Positions 6,755 through 7,928 of a stretch of DNA of 7,928 nucleotides are shown here, in pieces. The stretch's first letter is position 1; every line of letters begins with the position of its first letter. The notes under the pieces were generated by a model. The model did not search any database and was not told where the DNA came from. It saw nothing but the letters and a program-made list of their open reading frames with translations. The position numbers were made by a program, and so were the translations under genes. The DNA is from Desulfobacteraceae bacterium (GTDB taxonomy: Bacteria; Desulfobacterota; Desulfobacteria; Desulfobacterales; Desulfosarcinaceae): positions 1-7,928 of the forward strand of contig JALVRI010000008.1 of the NCBI GenBank assembly GCA_027031325.1, in the 5' to 3' direction.

Positions 6755-7324
6755 TCATTTTTTTGGTTGCCAGGCAGGCTCTCTGGTACCGGTGGCCTGG
6801 TTACAGTACCTGGCCAGCACGAAAAGATAGTCCGACAAGCGGTTGAAGTAAACCAGCAAGTTTTCAAGGCTGGAATCGCTGCCGGCATCCGGATCGTTGC
6901 GGGCCAGGGTCAGGATGCGCCGCTCGGCCCGGCGGCAGATGGCTCTTGCCAGGTGGGCCCAGGCTGCAGCCCGGTGGCCTCCGGGCAAGATGAAAGAGTC
7001 CAGGGGAGGCAGTCGGGCCTGGAGGGAATCAATGGCATCTTCCAGGGCCTTGGCCGGGGCAGTGCCGAAAACGGGCCGTTCGCCCCGCCCGGATGCATTG
7101 GTGGCCAGCACGGCCCCGGCCTGGAAGAGCTCGGCCTGGATGGCGGCCAAAAAACGGCAGAACTTTTCCATTTCTTCCGGCAGGGAGGCCACCAGGGCAC
7201 CCAGGGTTGAATTGAGCTCATCCACCGACCCGTATGCCTCCACCCTGAGGTCGTCCTTGAATACCCGCTGGCCGCTGCAAAGGCTGGTTTTACCTTTGTC
7301 ACCCCTTCCGGTATAGATCTTCAT
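6755..7324 (-). CDS. PduO-type ATP:cob(I)alamin adenosyltransferase
   Basis: A 189-residue enzyme that transfers the adenosyl group of ATP to Co(I) corrinoid, giving adenosylcobalamin (or its precursor), in the cytosol, normally as a trimer. The N-terminal ATP-binding motif YTGRGDKGKTSL (4-15) and RVFKDDLRVEAYGSVDELN (20-38) are typical. FILPGG (111-116), then LARAICRRAERR (125-136), and YFNRLSDYLFVLAR (159-172) complete the family signature. Asp35, Phe111 and the Arg127/Arg131-132/Glu134 group appear to match, with a one-residue offset, the active-site Asp, Phe and Arg residues studied in Lactobacillus reuteri PduO, so it should be active. It differs from the unrelated CobA/BtuR and EutT types. 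The start lies 3 bases after the stop of the rubredoxin-like gene, which points to one mRNA and coupled translation; the ribosome binding site is weak (AGG). No cobalamin riboswitch is seen upstream of the operon. Confidence 0.93.
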   Translation of the reverse strand: MKIYTGRGDKGKTSLCSGQRVFKDDLRVEAYGSVDELNSTLGALVASLPEEMEKFCRFLAAIQAELFQAGAVLATNASGRGERPVFGTAPAKALEDAIDSLQARLPPLDSFILPGGHRAAAWAHLARAICRRAERRILTLARNDPDAGSDSSLENLLVYFNRLSDYLFVLARYCNQATGTREPAWQPKK

Positions 7325-7327
7325 GGT

Positions 7328-7471
7328 TTACTGCCTGGCTGAGGGCTTGTCATCATCATCGTCCACAAGCTCGAACATATTGCGGGGTGCACCGCAGACC
7401 GGGCACTGAATAGGGGGTTGCTGGCCTTCGTGGATATATCCGCATACGCGGCAGCGCCATTTTTTGTTCAT
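7328..7471 (-). CDS. Small rubredoxin-like Cys4 protein
   Basis: A 47-residue protein with the pattern Cys-x2-Cys-Gly-Tyr (7, 10) and Cys-Pro-x-Cys-Gly-Ala (23, 26), spacing C-x2-C-x12-C-x2-C. This matches the rubredoxin-like C-terminal domain of rubrerythrin, here stand-alone; a mononuclear Fe(SCys)4 electron carrier is likely, though zinc is possible. The short spacer and the missing aromatic core of classical 52-54-residue rubredoxins set it apart from them. An Asp-rich stretch (39-43) follows the last helix. ATG 7471 is chosen over the in-frame ATG at 7513 because AGAGGAAGG (7477-7485) lies 5 bases upstream, the Cys motif follows at once, and the candidate promoter would start transcription at or after 7513. 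It is the first gene of a unit with the cobalamin adenosyltransferase, 3 bases downstream. Confidence 0.85.
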   Translation of the reverse strand: MNKKWRCRVCGYIHEGQQPPIQCPVCGAPRNMFELVDDDDDKPSARQ

Positions 7472-7476
7472 GGTTG

Positions 7477-7485
7477 CCTTCCTCT
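7477..7485 (-). promoter_or_regulatory. Ribosome binding site of the rubredoxin-like gene
   Basis: AGAGGAAGG on the minus strand lies 5 bases before ATG 7471 and decides the short 47-residue product over the 61-residue reading from 7513. Confidence 0.7.
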
Positions 7486-7517
7486 GTTTGGTTGGTATTG
7501 TCGTTCCTGCCATTTCT

Positions 7518-7545
7518 AATATCAGCTTTGGAACGAGGGTGACAA
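7518..7545 (-). promoter_or_regulatory. Candidate promoter of the rubredoxin-like/adenosyltransferase operon
   Basis: On the minus strand TTGTCA (7545-7540, 5 of 6 to consensus) is followed after 16 bases by GATATT (7523-7518, 4 of 6); a register with TATTAG and an 18-base spacer is also possible. Transcription would begin near 7511, about 40 bases before the start codon at 7471. Two direct GAGGGTG copies (plus strand, 7535-7541 and 7556-7562) lie over and just upstream of the -35 box. Confidence 0.4.
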
Positions 7546-7710
7546 CCGTAAAAAAGAGGGTGGCCCGGCTTTTATCCTGGATTATGAGTATGGACCCCGT
7601 GGCCCTGATCTGCTATCAGCATAATTCTTGGACAACGGCACGGTTATTATTCCATTTCCAGACCGCAAACACGCGGGGCGATATACCGGAAGAAAATTAA
7701 GTAAACGACC

Positions 7711-7731
7711 CGGCCGTCAATCTGTCGGCCG
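7711..7731 (+). other. CGGCCG hairpin in the leader of the DUF1786-like gene
   Basis: Two CGGCCG copies (7711-7716, 7726-7731) can form a 6-bp all-GC stem with a 9-base loop, ending 8 bases before the AAGGA ribosome binding site (7740-7744). The rest of the divergent region (7546-7710) shows only a short CTGAT/ATCAG dyad (7605-7619) and no convincing plus-strand promoter. Confidence 0.3.
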
Positions 7732-7752
7732 CTAAAGCCAAGGAAATTACTC

Positions 7753-7928
7753 ATGCCTGGACAGTGGTTGTTGATCGATGTGGGAGCCGGGACCATGGAC
7801 GTACTCTGCCTCGTTCCCGGACAGCGCTTGCATACCAAGGCGGTGGTCGCTTCTCCGGTGCGCAGCCTTGCCTGCCGGATAGAGTCGCTTGCGGCGGACC
7901 TGCTCGTCCTGGGCGGCGAAATGGGGGG
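7753..7928 (+). CDS. DUF1786-like ASKHA-type protein, 3' part outside window
   Basis: Translated by hand; 58 residues are visible with no stop before the window edge. It opens MPGQWLLIDVGAGTMDVLCL, where IDVGAGTMD is a phosphate-1-type ATP-binding loop of the actin/hexokinase/Hsp70 (ASKHA) fold. The following stretch, with an ASP segment (33-35) and DLLVLGGEMGG near 48-58, resembles the start of DUF1786 proteins (IDVGTGTQDILL, LPSPT, LTGxTMGGGP). The molecular function of that family is unknown; related folds bind ATP and act as kinases or activators of radical enzymes. AAGGA (7740-7744) lies 8 bases before the ATG, supporting the start. It is divergent from the rubredoxin-like/adenosyltransferase unit. 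Assignment rests on a short N-terminal stretch, so a different ASKHA family remains possible. Confidence 0.7.
   Translation, partial: MPGQWLLIDVGAGTMDVLCLVPGQRLHTKAVVASPVRSLACRIESLAADLLVLGGEMG

Noticed and set aside
6518..7210. 230-codon plus-strand open frame
   Set aside because: Antisense to the EamA gene start and the adenosyltransferase; composition is Gly/Gln-rich with no motif.
7464..7700. 78-codon plus-strand frame in the divergent region
   Set aside because: Starts inside the rubredoxin-like gene, lacks a ribosome binding site, and its product has no recognisable features; the region looks like promoter DNA.
7472..7752. Cobalamin riboswitch upstream of the adenosyltransferase operon
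   Set aside because: I searched by eye for a B12-box-like element and the expected long leader; the candidate promoter leaves only about 40 bases of leader, too short for this class.

Overview
The window is a compact, moderately GC-rich bacterial segment with seven protein genes, two of them cut by the window edges. I see no tRNA, rRNA, CRISPR array, insertion sequence or phage gene. The gene mix suggests an anaerobe-like Gram-negative of the Desulfobacterota (former Deltaproteobacteria) type: a DUF1786-like ASKHA protein, a COG2509-like FAD protein, a stand-alone rubredoxin-like zinc-ribbon/iron peptide, a PduO-type cobalamin adenosyltransferase and a fatty-acyl-CoA ligase. This placement is an inference from gene content, not from a marker gene.

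Layout. Positions 1-2322 (minus strand) hold a two-gene unit: a TVP38/TMEM64 (DedA-superfamily) membrane protein, followed with a 26-base overlap by a mercuric-reductase-like FAD/NAD(P) disulfide oxidoreductase whose last residues lie beyond base 1. A 229-base region up to the preferred start at 2552 separates this unit from the plus-strand genes and carries a perfect 7-bp dyad. Positions 2552-5728 (plus) hold a COG2509-like FAD-dependent dehydrogenase with a five-cysteine cluster, then a fatty-acyl-CoA synthetase of the ANL superfamily. Between them is a 126-base leader with several potential RNA stems, two of them mutually exclusive, one reaching into the Shine-Dalgarno of the synthetase. 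A strong intrinsic terminator at 5768-5798 ends this block and lies inside the 3' coding end of the next, convergent gene.

Positions 5765-7471 (minus) form a second unit, in transcription order: a 47-residue rubredoxin-like protein, a PduO-type ATP:cob(I)alamin adenosyltransferase 3 bases later, and a ten-helix DMT/EamA transporter 51 bases after that. A 281-base divergent region (7472-7752) follows, then the start of a DUF1786-like gene (plus) that runs off the right edge.

Together the genes suggest ordinary chromosomal metabolism: fatty acid activation, adenosylcobalamin supply (possibly for mutases of propionate/methylmalonyl metabolism, which are not in the window) and uncharacterised flavin redox enzymes. 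I did not find a clear undescribed system. The points most worth a second look are the potential RNA switch ahead of the acyl-CoA synthetase, the tight pairing of the rubredoxin-like peptide with the adenosyltransferase, the Tyr-for-His replacement in the MerA-like oxidoreductase, and the two widespread but functionally unresolved families (COG2509-like and DUF1786-like).
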